64,000 bases of DNA from Lacrimispora celerecrescens (GTDB taxonomy: Bacteria > Bacillota > Clostridia > Lachnospirales > Lachnospiraceae), in contig NZ_JPME01000011.1 in assembly GCF_000732605.1 (NCBI RefSeq), positions 1 to 64,000 on the forward strand, in the 5' to 3' direction. The position numbers and the translations under genes were made by a program. Below are positions 18,219-27,761 of the stretch, piece by piece. The first letter of the stretch is position 1, and each line of letters starts with the position of its first letter. The notes beneath the pieces are model-generated. The model saw nothing but the letters and a program-made list of their open reading frames with translations, ran no database searches and was not told the origin of the DNA.

Positions 18219-19627
18219 TTAGTTCATGGCTGCCAGGATGCTTCTGGCTACGCTTAAGCCGTTGGCAGATGCCTGCTGAAGCCCTCTTGTTACGGAGGCA
18301 CCATCGCCGATGGCACGCAGGCCTTCTACGCTGGTTTCAAAGTCAGTGTTTACCACAACCTTATTGGAATAGAATTTTACCTCTACACCGTATAAAAGGG
18401 TTTCTTCACTGGCAATGCCCGGAGTCACCTTGTCCAGTGCAAGAAGCATTTCTTTTATGTCAACCATAATGCGGTGCGGAAATACCAGGGATAAATCACC
18501 GGGAACCGCATCCTTTAAGGTCGGGATCAGGTTGTTGCGGCATAAGCGCTCCTCTGTGGTACGTCTTCCTCTTTGAAAATCACCAAAGGTCTGCACCAGG
18601 ATCTTACCATCACAGAGCATGTTGCTCAGCTGGGCGATCTGCTTGCCGTATTCAATGGGGGTTTTAAATGGTTTTGTAAAGTTTTTGGATACCAGGATTG
18701 CAAAGTTGGTGTTGTTTGTCTTGTATTCCTGGGATTTGTAGGCATGTCCGTTGACAACCGCCAGCCCGTTTTCATAGTATTCTGTGGCTACCTCGCCGGA
18801 AGGTTGGTACAGAAGGTACGAACCTTGTCATCAAAGGTTGGGGTATGGTAAACAAGCTTTGCTTCATAAAGGTTCTTGTTTAAGAATTCCATGACCTCGT
18901 CCCGGACCTCTACCCGGACTCCGATATCTACGGTTCCCACCTTCGTTTCAATTCCGTGGTTTTCGCAGATGTGGCTAAACCAGTCAGAACCTTCGCGGCC
19001 TATGGCGGACACGATTTCCGGTGCATAGCAGATTTCTTCCTTATCGGTAATGACACCGATTGCTTTATTATTTTCGATGATAATATCCTTTACCATCGTG
19101 TTAAATGCCATTTCAACCCCTTGCTCCAATAAATGCTCCTGGAGGCGGGTGTAGATTTTATAGCCTTCTTCCGTTCCCAAATGGCGGATGGGACATTCAA
19201 TCAGCTTTAAGTTGGCTCCTATGGCTTTACGGCGGATTTCCTGGATCTCTTTTTGCTTGTCAACGCCGTAAACATTAGTGTCTGCGCCGAATTTCAAGTA
19301 AATGTTGTCTGATTCCTTAAGCAGCTCCACTGTCTTATCATATCCAAGTATTTCAGGGAGGTTTCCGCCAACATCAGGAGATAAGGATAATTTTCCATCG
19401 GAAAATGCTCCGGCTCCTGCAAAGCCTGTGGTGATGGAGCATGGTTTGCAGCCTACGCATGTTTTTGTTGTCCGTTTCGGACAGGTCCGGTTTTCAATCC
19501 GGCGGCCCTTTTCGATCATAAGAATCTTAAGATCCGGCTTTTTTTCGATCAGCTCATAGGCACAGAAAATACCTGAGGGGCCTGCACCAACGATGATGAC
19601 GTCGTAATTGTTTGAAACATCCTTCAT
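18219..19627 (-). pseudogene. FAD-dependent oxidoreductase (COG2509-like), single-base frameshift
   Basis: Two frames together encode one protein of about 470 residues. The N-terminal part (start at 19627, AGGAG nine bases upstream) has the FAD-binding motif DVIIVGAGPSGIFCAYEL, the cysteine cluster CPKRTTKTCVGCKPC and GFAGAGAFSDGKLSLS, and it runs to VRTFCTN near 18803. One base then appears to be missing at 18801-18803, beside a short C run on the coding strand. The other frame continues SGEVATEYYENGLAVVNGHAYKSQEYK and ends in GDGASVTRGLQQASANGLSVARSI, a typical flavoprotein C-terminus. Without the shift the product would stop after LPAR. The lack of other decay favours a sequencing error or a very recent mutation. 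Confidence 0.8.
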
Positions 19628-19636
19628 GAACATCAC

Positions 19637-19985
19637 TCCTTTTTCCTTCTAACCCTTATAGTCAACTATTATGGTAGTTGGTAGAAACGCTCAACCGATT
19701 ATGAACTTATATAAGCGCAACAGCTTTATTCTATCATAGTGGATACGAAAAAGACAAGAGATATCCATTTATCGGAGGAACTTTTTTATATGTATTTTGT
19801 TGATCTTAATTATCCACAGTGAAGGATTCCCTTGATTCCATATTTATATACCTGAAGGCAATAGTTCGTCCTTGCACCTGGCCTGAATGTTGAGTATACT
19901 TATTCTTAGGTAAATTCTTTTCCGTGCTTATTATGTTAATGGCACGGGGGTGAAAAGTTTAATAACTTATGTAGGGGGAAATTAA
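19637..19985. other. Intergenic region with no recognised gene
   Basis: This AT-rich gap holds the divergent promoters of the oxidoreductase and the TPR protein. CCGTGC (19922-19927) and GCACGG (19941-19946) can form a small stem ahead of the TPR gene. I see no coding signal. Confidence 0.5.
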
Positions 19986-20492
19986 ATGCCACAAGCTAAA
20001 ACATTTATTCGTAAAACCGCCTGGATATCAATATTTCCACAGTTAGCTGTAATGGGAACATTAATGTTTGCCTTTAGTTTATTTATTAGACCAATATACA
20101 TAGATGTCATTCTTGGGTCAGCTACTTACCTGGTATTATCTATGGTATTGGAGCGAGGTATCGCACATAATCATAGAAAAGGAATTTCGCTAACAAAAAT
20201 GGGAAATTATACTCAAGCAATTGAAGAATACAAAAAAAGCTATGATTTGTTTTGCAAGCATTCATGGATTGATAAGTATCGTTATATTACGTTATTATCT
20301 TCAAGTAGTTACTCTTATACGGAGATGGCATTAGTCAACTTGGCTTTTTGTTATTTACATTGTGAAAACGTTGAGCTTGCGAAACAATACTATCAGAAGA
20401 CACTTAAGCTCTTCCCAGATAATGAAATGGCTATAAACGCTTTAAATGCGATAAAATCCTTTGAAAGTAAAACTGACAATTTAACTACTTAA
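19986..20492 (+). CDS. TPR-repeat membrane protein of unknown function
   Basis: A 168-residue protein with two hydrophobic segments near the N-terminus (about residues 12-32 and 34-52) followed by a cytoplasmic part with tetratricopeptide-like helices (HNHRKGISLTKMGNYTQAIEEYKKSYDLF near 58-86; MALVNLAFCYLHCENVELAKQYYQKTLKLFPDN near 114-146). TPRs bind other proteins. The gene is more AT-rich and has weaker codon bias than its neighbours, and it sits alone between two hairpins, which hints at later acquisition. A GGGGGAAATTAA ribosome binding site precedes it. Confidence 0.7.
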   Translation: MPQAKTFIRKTAWISIFPQLAVMGTLMFAFSLFIRPIYIDVILGSATYLVLSMVLERGIAHNHRKGISLTKMGNYTQAIEEYKKSYDLFCKHSWIDKYRYITLLSSSSYSYTEMALVNLAFCYLHCENVELAKQYYQKTLKLFPDNEMAINALNAIKSFESKTDNLTT

Positions 20493-20594
20493 CGACCGTT
20501 GCTCTGGAAGGAGTTAAAGCTGGATGCTTTTATAAAATAAAAAAGCTGCGTTAGCCTTTACATCTTAAGATCCAACTGTTAAAATAAAAAAAGC

Positions 20595-20630
20595 AGCGTT
20601 AGACCCCCCCATTTTGGGAAATCTAACGCT
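20595..20630 (+). terminator. Hairpin after the TPR gene, with a partial direct repeat before it
   Basis: AGCGTTAGA (20595-20603) pairs with TCTAACGCT (20622-20630), followed by TTTTC. The segment AAATAAAAAAGC.GCGTTAG just before it also occurs about 50 bases upstream (near 20537), as if the 5' arm had been duplicated. Confidence 0.6.
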
Positions 20631-20706
20631 TTTCGGGCGTTTGAAACCCCTAAAAAGTCATGAATCGGAACCGTAATTAATATAGACAATAATAAGGAGA
20701 ATCATC

Positions 20707-21273
20707 ATGTATATCATCGCAGGATTAGGAAACCCCACCAGGGAATATGAAAAAACCAGGCACAATGTAGGGTTTGAAGCTGTGGACGTTCTGGCGGACA
20801 AACTGGGGTCCAGGGTAACGGAAAAAAAGCATAAGGCATTCTATGGAACCGGAAGGATCGGATTGGAAAAGGTTATTTTATCGAAACCACAGACCTTTAT
20901 GAATCTAAGCGGAGAAAGCATCCGGGCTATGGCAGATTTTTACAAGGTGGAACCGGACCACATCATCATTATCTGCGATGATATCAACTTAGCGGAAGGC
21001 CAGTTGAGAATCCGGGCAAAGGGAAGTGCCGGAGGCCATAACGGCTTGAAGAACATCATAAGTCATCTGGGAACTCAGGAATTTTTAAGAATCCGGGTGG
21101 GAGTAGGTGAAAAGCCAAAGGAAATGGACCTGGCAGACTATGTTTTGGGCCGCTTCCCAAGGGAACAGGCAGCGATCATGGACCAGGCGTATAAGGATGC
21201 AGCAGAAGCAGCTATTATGGTGGTTACAGAGGGTGCGGAAGCAGCGATGAACCATTTTAACAGGAAGAAGTAA
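20707..21273 (+). CDS. pth: Peptidyl-tRNA hydrolase
   Basis: A 188-residue enzyme that frees tRNA from peptidyl-tRNA dropped by the ribosome. Diagnostic segments are IAGLGNPTREYEKTRHNVGFEAVD (active-site asparagine and histidine near residues 9-21), LSKPQTFMNLSGES, CDDINLAEGQLRIRAKGSAGGHNGLKNI (catalytic aspartate near 94) and the RIRVGVGEKP segment. It is the first gene of the conserved pth-mfd-spoVT string and is followed by mfd after 9 bases. Confidence 0.96.
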   Translation: MYIIAGLGNPTREYEKTRHNVGFEAVDVLADKLGSRVTEKKHKAFYGTGRIGLEKVILSKPQTFMNLSGESIRAMADFYKVEPDHIIIICDDINLAEGQLRIRAKGSAGGHNGLKNIISHLGTQEFLRIRVGVGEKPKEMDLADYVLGRFPREQAAIMDQAYKDAAEAAIMVVTEGAEAAMNHFNRKK

Positions 21274-21282
21274 GGAGATTTC

Positions 21283-24200
21283 ATGAGTGATCTATTTGAA
21301 AAACCATTGAGGGAATTAAAGGATTTTGAGGACCTTTCCGGTGATCTGTTAAAAAGGGCCGGACCTGTCATGGCCAGCGGTTGTATGGATTCCCAAAAGG
21401 TCCATCTGATGTATGAATCAGCAAAGCAGGAAGGCTTAAGGCTGGTGGTTACTTATGATGACACCAGAGCAAGGGAGATCTATGAGGACCTGCGCTTCTT
21501 TGATCCTGATGTTTGGTTGTATCCAGCCAGGGATCTTCTGTTTTTCAGCGCGGACATCCACGGAAACTTACTGACCAAGCAGCGTATGACCGTGTTTCGC
21601 CATTTAATGGAGAAATCCTCCGGCTGGGTTGTCACGACCTTTGACGGACTTATGGACCACCTTCTCCCGCTGGAGTATCTTAAGAAGCAGGTGCTGTCTG
21701 TGGAAGGCGGTCAGACCATTGAAGTGGAAAAGTGGAAAAAGCGTCTTACAGAGCTGGGATATGAGCGTATGGGACAGGTAGATGGCATGGGCCAGTTCTC
21801 CATCAGGGGCGGAATCATTGACGTGTTCCCCTTAACTGAGGAACTGCCGGTGCGCATTGAGCTATGGGATGATGAGGTTGACTCAATCAGAACCTTCGAT
21901 ATTGAGAGCCAGAGATCCATTGAGCAATTAGAAAGCATACGGATCTATCCTGCCACGGAAATGGCACTGACAGGAAAACAGATCCAAGAGGGAATCGAAG
22001 CCCTTGAAAAAGAAACAAAAAAATATGAGAAGGATTTAAGGGCTCAGTCAAAAATCCAGGAGTCCGCCAGGATACGTTCCATTATATCCGAATTTTTGGA
22101 AGGGCTTAAAGAAGGTTTCCGGCAGCATGGGTTGGATGGCTATATTCATTATTTTTGCCAGGAGAGCGTGTCTTTTCTGGAGTATTTTCATGGAGAAAAC
22201 TCGGTTCTGTTCTTGGATGAGCCGGAACGGCTTAGGGAAAAAGGGGAGACCGTTGAAATGGAGTTCCGGGAAAGCATGATACACCGCCTGGAAAACGGCT
22301 ACCTCCTTCCGGGACAGACCGGCCTTCTTTTTTCTGCAAAAGAAATGCTGGCCAGGGTTCAGACTAAGACCACTGTTTATTTGACCGGCCTTGAGCAAAA
22401 ACTCTCCGGTTTTTCAGTAAAAAACCGCTACAGCTTTCAGGTGAAGAATGTGAATTCCTATCAGAATGGGTTTGAGCTTTTGATAAAGGATTTAACCAGG
22501 TGGAAAAAGGACGGATACCGGGTAATCCTTTTGTCCGCTTCCAGAACCAGGGCCAGCCGCCTTGCAGGAGATCTAAGAGAATATGATCTGCGGGCCTACT
22601 GTCCTGATGATGGCGGAGAAGATCAGGAGGTGAAACCAGGGGAGATTCTGGTCACCTTTGGAAACCTTCATCGGGGCTTTGAATATTCTATGATAAAATT
22701 TATCGTCATAACGGAAGGCGATATGTTTGGGGTGGAGAAAAAGAAGCGGAAACGGAAAAAGACCTCCTATGAAGGAACAAAGATCCAAAACTTTTCCGAT
22801 CTTTCCATTGGTGATTACGTAGTCCATGAGGAACATGGTCTTGGTATTTACCGAGGGATCGAAAAAATCGAGCAGGATGGAGTCATCAAGGATTACTTAA
22901 AGGTAGAATATGCTGACAACGGGAACTTATATCTTCCTGCGACAAGGCTTGACGGAATCCAGAAGTATGCCGGCGCTGAGGCGAAAAAACCCAAACTGAA
23001 CCGGCTGGGAGGGGACCAGTGGAACAAAACTAAGACCAGGGTAAAAGGCGCGGTAAAAGAGATTGCAAAGGAGCTGGTGCAGCTCTATGCATCCAGGCAG
23101 CAGACCCATGGATTTCAGTACGGAGAGGATACGGTCTGGCAGAAGGAATTTGAAGAAATGTTTCCTTACGAGGAGACTGATGATCAGTGGGATGCCATAG
23201 AGGCGACCAAGACGGATATGGAGAGCAGAAAGATTATGGACCGTCTGATCTGCGGGGACGTCGGCTACGGAAAGACGGAAATCGCCTTAAGGGCCGCATT
23301 TAAGGCGGCACAGGACGGAAAACAAGTAGTCTACTTAGTTCCCACAACCATTCTGGCTCAGCAGCACTATAATACCTTTGCCCAGCGTATGAAGGATTTC
23401 CCTGTCCGGGTGGATTTAATGTCCCGTTTCCGGACTCCGGGGCAGATGAAAAAGACCCTGGAGGATTTAAAACGGGGTCTGGTTGATATCGTGATCGGAA
23501 CCCATAGGGTTTTGTCAAAGGATGTACAGTTTAAGGATCTGGGCCTTTTAATTATTGATGAGGAACAGCGTTTCGGCGTGGCCCATAAAGAAAAAATCAA
23601 GCAGCTGAAAGAAAATGTTGATGTGCTGACTTTAACAGCTACTCCCATACCACGGACCCTGCACATGAGTCTGGTTGGAATCCGTGACATGAGCGTGCTG
23701 GAGGAGCCGCCCGTGGACCGTATGCCAATACAGACCTATGTCATGGAGCATAACGATGAAATGGTGCGTGAGGCCATTCACCGGGAGCTTTCCCGCGGAG
23801 GACAGGTTTATTATGTATATAACCGGGTAGGCAACATCGACGAGGTAGCAAACCACATTGCCAGTCTGGTGCCTGAGGCGGCGGTAACCTTTGCTCATGG
23901 GCAGATGCACGAGCATGAACTGGAACGGATCATGTTTGATTTTGTCAACGGTGAAATTGATGTCCTGGTCTGCACCACCATCATTGAGACCGGACTTGAT
24001 ATTGCCAATGCCAACACCATGATCATTCAGGATGCGGACCGTATGGGTCTTTCCCAGCTTTATCAGCTTCGTGGACGTGTAGGCCGTTCCAGCCGGACTT
24101 CCTATGCATTTTTGATGTATAAGCGGGATAAGCTGCTTAAAGAAGAGGCGGAAAAACGTCTTCAGGCTATCCGTGAATTTACAGAACTGGGCTCCGGGAT

Positions 24201-24831
24201 CAAGATTGCCATGCGGGATTTAGAGATCCGGGGAGCAGGAAATGTTTTGGGAGCGGAACAGCACGGACATATGGAAGCGGTAGGTTATGACCTTTATTGC
24301 AAGCTCTTAAATCAAGCGGTTTTAGAGCTTAAGGGACAGAGGAAAGAAGAGGAAAGCTATGAAACCGTGGTGGACTGTGATATTGATGCATACATCCCCA
24401 CTTCCTATATTAAGAATGAATATCAGAAACTTGATATTTACAAGCGGATTTCCAGCATTGAGAATGAAGAAGAATATATGGATATGCAGGATGAGCTGAT
24501 GGATCGCTTCGGAGACATTCCTAAGCCGGTTGATAACCTGCTTAAGGTGGCCGGATTAAAGGCTCTGGCCCATAGCGCCTATGTGACTGAAGTTAATATC
24601 AACCGTCAGGAGGTCCGCCTGACCATGTATAAGAATGCTAGGCTTAAGGTAGAGGGGATTCCGAAGATCATTGATCAGTACCGCGGGGATTTAAAGTTCC
24701 AGATGGGAGAAGTACCGAGGCTTACGTATCTTGACAGAAAGAAGAATCAGACCACCGATGTCATGATCAACCAAGCTGAAGTGATATTAAAGCAAATGTT
24801 GGAATTGTCAGAAAAGAATGAAAAAATGTGA
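21283..24831 (+). CDS. mfd: Transcription-repair coupling factor
   Basis: A 1182-residue ATP-driven translocase that pushes stalled RNA polymerase off DNA and recruits UvrA. The N-terminal UvrB-like modules (residues 1-350) are followed by the polymerase-interacting CarD-like domain (GDYVVHEEHGLGIYRGIEKI near 510), a RecG-like helicase core with Walker A CGDVGYGKTEIALRAAFKAA (near 660), the DEEQRFGV box, TATPIPRTLHMSL and QLRGRVGRS, and a C-terminal TRCF domain. Length and domain order are complete. It is preceded closely by pth. Confidence 0.97.
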   Translation: MSDLFEKPLRELKDFEDLSGDLLKRAGPVMASGCMDSQKVHLMYESAKQEGLRLVVTYDDTRAREIYEDLRFFDPDVWLYPARDLLFFSADIHGNLLTKQRMTVFRHLMEKSSGWVVTTFDGLMDHLLPLEYLKKQVLSVEGGQTIEVEKWKKRLTELGYERMGQVDGMGQFSIRGGIIDVFPLTEELPVRIELWDDEVDSIRTFDIESQRSIEQLESIRIYPATEMALTGKQIQEGIEALEKETKKYEKDLRAQSKIQESARIRSIISEFLEGLKEGFRQHGLDGYIHYFCQESVSFLEYFHGENSVLFLDEPERLREKGETVEMEFRESMIHRLENGYLLPGQTGLLFSAKEMLARVQTKTTVYLTGLEQKLSGFSVKNRYSFQVKNVNSYQNGFELLIKDLTRWKKDGYRVILLSASRTRASRLAGDLREYDLRAYCPDDGGEDQEVKPGEILVTFGNLHRGFEYSMIKFIVITEGDMFGVEKKKRKRKKTSYEGTKIQNFSDLSIGDYVVHEEHGLGIYRGIEKIEQDGVIKDYLKVEYADNGNLYLPATRLDGIQKYAGAEAKKPKLNRLGGDQWNKTKTRVKGAVKEIAKELVQLYASRQQTHGFQYGEDTVWQKEFEEMFPYEETDDQWDAIEATKTDMESRKIMDRLICGDVGYGKTEIALRAAFKAAQDGKQVVYLVPTTILAQQHYNTFAQRMKDFPVRVDLMSRFRTPGQMKKTLEDLKRGLVDIVIGTHRVLSKDVQFKDLGLLIIDEEQRFGVAHKEKIKQLKENVDVLTLTATPIPRTLHMSLVGIRDMSVLEEPPVDRMPIQTYVMEHNDEMVREAIHRELSRGGQVYYVYNRVGNIDEVANHIASLVPEAAVTFAHGQMHEHELERIMFDFVNGEIDVLVCTTIIETGLDIANANTMIIQDADRMGLSQLYQLRGRVGRSSRTSYAFLMYKRDKLLKEEAEKRLQAIREFTELGSGIKIAMRDLEIRGAGNVLGAEQHGHMEAVGYDLYCKLLNQAVLELKGQRKEEESYETVVDCDIDAYIPTSYIKNEYQKLDIYKRISSIENEEEYMDMQDELMDRFGDIPKPVDNLLKVAGLKALAHSAYVTEVNINRQEVRLTMYKNARLKVEGIPKIIDQYRGDLKFQMGEVPRLTYLDRKKNQTTDVMINQAEVILKQMLELSEKNEKM

Positions 24832-24962
24832 AAATTGACTTCTAAAATACCGTTGATCTAGTTGATTTTTGTCTTATTTGTGATATAATAATAGTAGAAG
24901 AAGGGCTTTTGTCCCAGATGCTTTCTTTGTTCCCATTAATGTTTCGGAGAAAGGTGGTAGCT

Positions 24963-25148
24963 ATGGACGTTTTAGGTATGTATCTTCTACAGAGAGTTTC
25001 AAATGAATTGACGATTCAAAAATATGGTTCTTTTGAAAACCATTTTGTAACCCCCGTTCCAGATAGCGCGGCTGCAAAAGCGGCCCATGAGGGATATCTG
25101 TCATCCTCAAAGCAAATATTACGCCGTGTCAGACAGGGTGACTTTTAA
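24963..25148 (+). CDS. Small conserved-looking protein of unknown function
   Basis: A 61-residue protein starting MDVLGMYLLQRVSNELTIQK and ending in the basic KQILRRVRQGDF. I chose 24963 because AGGTGGTAG lies just upstream; the frame is open from 24909 but that part has no ribosome binding site. It has no membrane segment and no cysteine. Its place between mfd and spoVT, where Bacillus carries nothing similar, and its clean ribosome binding site suggest a real gene. I do not recognise a function. Confidence 0.6.
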   Translation: MDVLGMYLLQRVSNELTIQKYGSFENHFVTPVPDSAAAKAAHEGYLSSSKQILRRVRQGDF

Positions 25149-25200
25149 ACTGGGATAAGAAAACCCCGGCTTCTTCAAGGAAAATACTAAGTCTGATTAG

Positions 25201-25243
25201 AAAATCAGGGCTCGACTTTTTTTAACAGGTCGGCCCTGATTTT
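25201..25243 (+). terminator. Intrinsic terminator upstream of spoVT
   Basis: AAAATCAGGGC (25201-25211) pairs perfectly with GCCCTGATTTT (25233-25243), with T-runs in the loop and after the stem. It closes the mfd transcript. Confidence 0.8.
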
Positions 25244-25248
25244 AAATT

Positions 25249-25277
25249 TTGGGAAAAATGGCAGACTTAAGTATAAT
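25249..25277 (+). promoter_or_regulatory. Promoter of spoVT
   Basis: TTGGGA (25249-25254) and TATAAT (25272-25277) are separated by exactly 17 bases, a housekeeping-type promoter 66 bases upstream of spoVT. Bacillus spoVT is read by the late forespore factor sigma-G, and no convincing sigma-G site is seen here. Confidence 0.6.
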
Positions 25278-25342
25278 CTGTTGCTTTCGTAGCAAAATAA
25301 TATCAGTGATATAAAAACGCACAAGATGGAGGAATTTTTATT

Positions 25343-25891
25343 ATGAAAGCAACTGGTATTGTAAGAAGAATTGACGACCTGGGACGTGTAGTGATACCAA
25401 AAGAAATTAGAAGGACGCTCCGGTTAAGAGAAGGGACTCCGCTTGAAATATTTACAGATAGGGAAGGAGAAATCATTTTAAAGAAATATTCTCCGATGGT
25501 AGAACTTACTGCTTTTGCATCCCAATATGCAGAAGCCATGGCTCAGACTACCGGACTTACCGTATGTATCAGCGACCGAGATCAGATTATTGCAGTGGCA
25601 GGAGGCTCTAAGAAGGAGCTTATGCAGAAAACCATTAGCAAGCAATTGGAGAACCTTATCAATGAACGCACGGTCGTAGTGGCCGGAAAAGATGACAAGG
25701 GCTTTATTCCTCTGTCAGGAGAAACCCTGGAAGGGATAACCGCTCAGGTGGTGGCTCCCATTATCTGTGAGGGCGATGCAATTGGAGCGGTAGCCTTATT
25801 GAGCAGAGAACCCAGAGCACGTTTTGGAGATATGGAGACTAAGCTGGCTACAACAGCAGCCGGATTTTTAGGTCGCCAGATGGAAGGCTAG
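25343..25891 (+). CDS. spoVT: Stage V sporulation protein T, AbrB-type regulator
   Basis: A 182-residue DNA-binding protein. The N-terminal swapped-hairpin AbrB domain is clear (MKATGIVRRIDDLGRVVIPKEIRRTLRLREGTPLEIF, residues 1-37). The C-terminal part (about 58-180) is a GAF-like domain, as in Bacillus SpoVT. SpoVT tunes late forespore gene expression and spore properties. It is preceded by its own promoter and a terminator. Confidence 0.95.
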   Translation: MKATGIVRRIDDLGRVVIPKEIRRTLRLREGTPLEIFTDREGEIILKKYSPMVELTAFASQYAEAMAQTTGLTVCISDRDQIIAVAGGSKKELMQKTISKQLENLINERTVVVAGKDDKGFIPLSGETLEGITAQVVAPIICEGDAIGAVALLSREPRARFGDMETKLATTAAGFLGRQMEG

Positions 25892-25934
25892 TCTTGCTGC
25901 CAACTATCATACATGAATCAGGAGGTGAACAGAA

Positions 25935-26078
25935 ATGAAGGTTTTTGTACCGGAGGAAGATGATTACAACGATGGCGATATTCCGGAAATTGATACGGAA
26001 CCATACAAAGATGGATCCTATGTAGAACCATTGCCGGAATCGGAACGGCCAAGGAGAGATGGCCCGGGGGGAAATTAA
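25935..26078 (+). CDS. Small acidic protein, 47 residues
   Basis: A short reading frame with an excellent ribosome binding site (GGAGGTG, 7 bases before the ATG). The product is strongly acidic and proline-rich (VPEEDDYNDGDIPEIDTEPY, then a basic ERPRRDGPGGN tail) and looks disordered. It lies 43 bases after spoVT and before a terminator, so it may be co-transcribed with spoVT. I do not recognise it; a role in the spore is only a guess from position. Confidence 0.5.
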   Translation: MKVFVPEEDDYNDGDIPEIDTEPYKDGSYVEPLPESERPRRDGPGGN

Positions 26079-26130
26079 CCTGCCTCTCCGTTAGGAACCC
26101 ATAGACAGTAAGTAAGTGAAGGAATGACAA

Positions 26131-26161
26131 AAAAAGAAACGGCATCTGCCGTTTCTTTTTT
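26131..26161. terminator. Bidirectional terminator
   Basis: AAAGAAACGGCA pairs with TGCCGTTTCTTT across a 2-base loop, flanked by A and T runs. It lies between the spoVT unit and the convergent hydrolase gene. Confidence 0.85.
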
Positions 26162-26174
26162 CAAATGAAATCTG

Positions 26175-27155
26175 TTAATAGATGATCTGGTCTCCGTCCT
26201 TAATGCTATAATTTACTTTTACTCCCAGCTCTTCCATCCATTTCCTGGTTTCAAGTGTCTTCCAGTCACCGGTGCCGATTCCGCCGCCGTTGTCGTTATT
26301 CCACAGCCAGAGCGGACAGGGCCAGAGGGCGATTTGAGGTTTAATGATAGCATATACGTCCTGGTTAACCCCATACTGGCCGTGATGAGCCATCTGAACG
26401 ATATCGCTTTTTAAATCTTCTGCGCTGCGTTCTGCAGCCAGGAGTTCACCGGCCTCGGGGCCCATATCGCCCAGTACCAGGATGCTTACGTCATTTAAGA
26501 AAAATTTATAAGCAACGGAGCTGTTATTAACGGAGGTGACATCCAGAAGATAGGGATTGTTTAAAACCCTTGCTTTAATTTGGCCCAGCTGGATTTCCTG
26601 ATCCTTCTGTACGGTGTGGAGCTTTTCGGCAGGGAGCGTTGCAAGGGCTGATATCAGCCTGCTCACCATACTGTTACGGGAAGGCTCAACTTTCTCATAC
26701 CAGGCCGGGTCCGCCAGAGAATAATAGACGTTATCAATGGTGATCTGGCTGTCCGGATTTTCCAGGATCTGAACAAGTGCCCCCACATGGTCTGAATGAG
26801 GGTGGGTAATAAACCATCCGGATACATGTCCGCCCTTGGAACGGAGCACTTCCGTCAAGTGAGCCGCATCGATATCCCAACCGCCGTCAATGACTACAAG
26901 GGTTCCGTCCTTGTCTTGTAAAATCATGGAAAGCATTTGCCGGTTGTCGTAATCCGAAAGTAAGGATAAGCTGCCGCCGTTAAATATTTTGCTTCCCGGT
27001 CCGATATTAAGAGCCGGCCCAAAGCCCATGCCCCGCATAGTCAGCTCTCCGGCTGAAACGCTGGGTGTTAAGAGCTCCGTGGTAAAAGCGGTAAATACAA
27101 TGTTTAAAAATAGTACACAAGCTGCTATTTTTTTCCATATGCTGAAATTTTTCAT
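26175..27155 (-). CDS. Exported metallo-beta-lactamase-fold hydrolase (ComEC C-terminal-like)
   Basis: A 326-residue protein with an N-terminal signal or anchor segment (WKKIAACVLFLNIVFTAFTTEL, residues 5-26). The MBL-fold metal motifs are FITHPHSDHVGAL (near residue 119), VLGDMGPEAGELL and MAHHGQYGV (near 259), the pattern of ComEC/Rec2-type hydrolase domains. It may act on nucleic acids or phosphodiesters outside the cell. I placed the start at 27155, where GGAGGT precedes the ATG; the frame is open to 27182. It is transcribed alone. Confidence 0.85.
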   Translation of the reverse strand: MKNFSIWKKIAACVLFLNIVFTAFTTELLTPSVSAGELTMRGMGFGPALNIGPGSKIFNGGSLSLLSDYDNRQMLSMILQDKDGTLVVIDGGWDIDAAHLTEVLRSKGGHVSGWFITHPHSDHVGALVQILENPDSQITIDNVYYSLADPAWYEKVEPSRNSMVSRLISALATLPAEKLHTVQKDQEIQLGQIKARVLNNPYLLDVTSVNNSSVAYKFFLNDVSILVLGDMGPEAGELLAAERSAEDLKSDIVQMAHHGQYGVNQDVYAIIKPQIALWPCPLWLWNNDNGGGIGTGDWKTLETRKWMEELGVKVNYSIKDGDQIIY

Positions 27156-27368
27156 GGCTACCTCCGTTTTCATTTGTATCATTTACTTCATGAAGGAAAA
27201 CAAAACATTGTCTCAGTGAAGTAAAGAATAATCCTTATTATTATATAAGAACAAGCTCTTTTTTAACAGGGGGCAGAAACAATTGTCAGAAAATCTTCAG
27301 AATTAAAAAAAGCATAATTCCGTAGGCTGCCGTGTCATGGTATAATAACGGCAAAAGGAGGCCGAGTC

Positions 27369-27761
27369 ATGTATACTTTTGAAGATTTAGTAAATATTAC
27401 AAATAAACTCCGATCCGAAAAAGGCTGTCCCTGGGACAGGGATCAGACCTATGAGAGTCTGAAAAAATGCCTGGAAGAGGAAAGCGGAGAGGTTCTTGAT
27501 GCCATTGATCATGAGGATATGGAAAACCTTTGCGAGGAACTGGGAGATATCCTGTTTCTGGTAATGCTTTACAGCCAGATTGCAAACGAGCGGGGAGACT
27601 TTTCCATTGATGATGTGGTAAACGGAATCTGTAAAAAAATGATACGCAGACACCCCCATGTTTTTGGCGGCGAAAATGCAGGTTTGCAGCAGGAGGGACA
27701 AGCACTTTGGGATGCGATAAAAAAGCAGGAGAAAGCCCTTCAAAAGAGCGAAAAACCTTGA
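27369..27761 (+). CDS. mazG: MazG-family nucleoside triphosphate pyrophosphohydrolase
   Basis: A 130-residue single-domain MazG protein that hydrolyses (d)NTPs to monophosphates. Substrate and metal motifs are CPWDRDQTYESLKKCLEEESGEVLDAID (EExxE near residues 37-41) and EELGDILFLVMLYSQIA (ExxD near 57-61). Bacillus YabN, at the same place in the gene string, has an extra N-terminal methylase domain that is absent here. The strong hup promoter begins within its last codons. Confidence 0.92.
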   Translation: MYTFEDLVNITNKLRSEKGCPWDRDQTYESLKKCLEEESGEVLDAIDHEDMENLCEELGDILFLVMLYSQIANERGDFSIDDVVNGICKKMIRRHPHVFGGENAGLQQEGQALWDAIKKQEKALQKSEKP

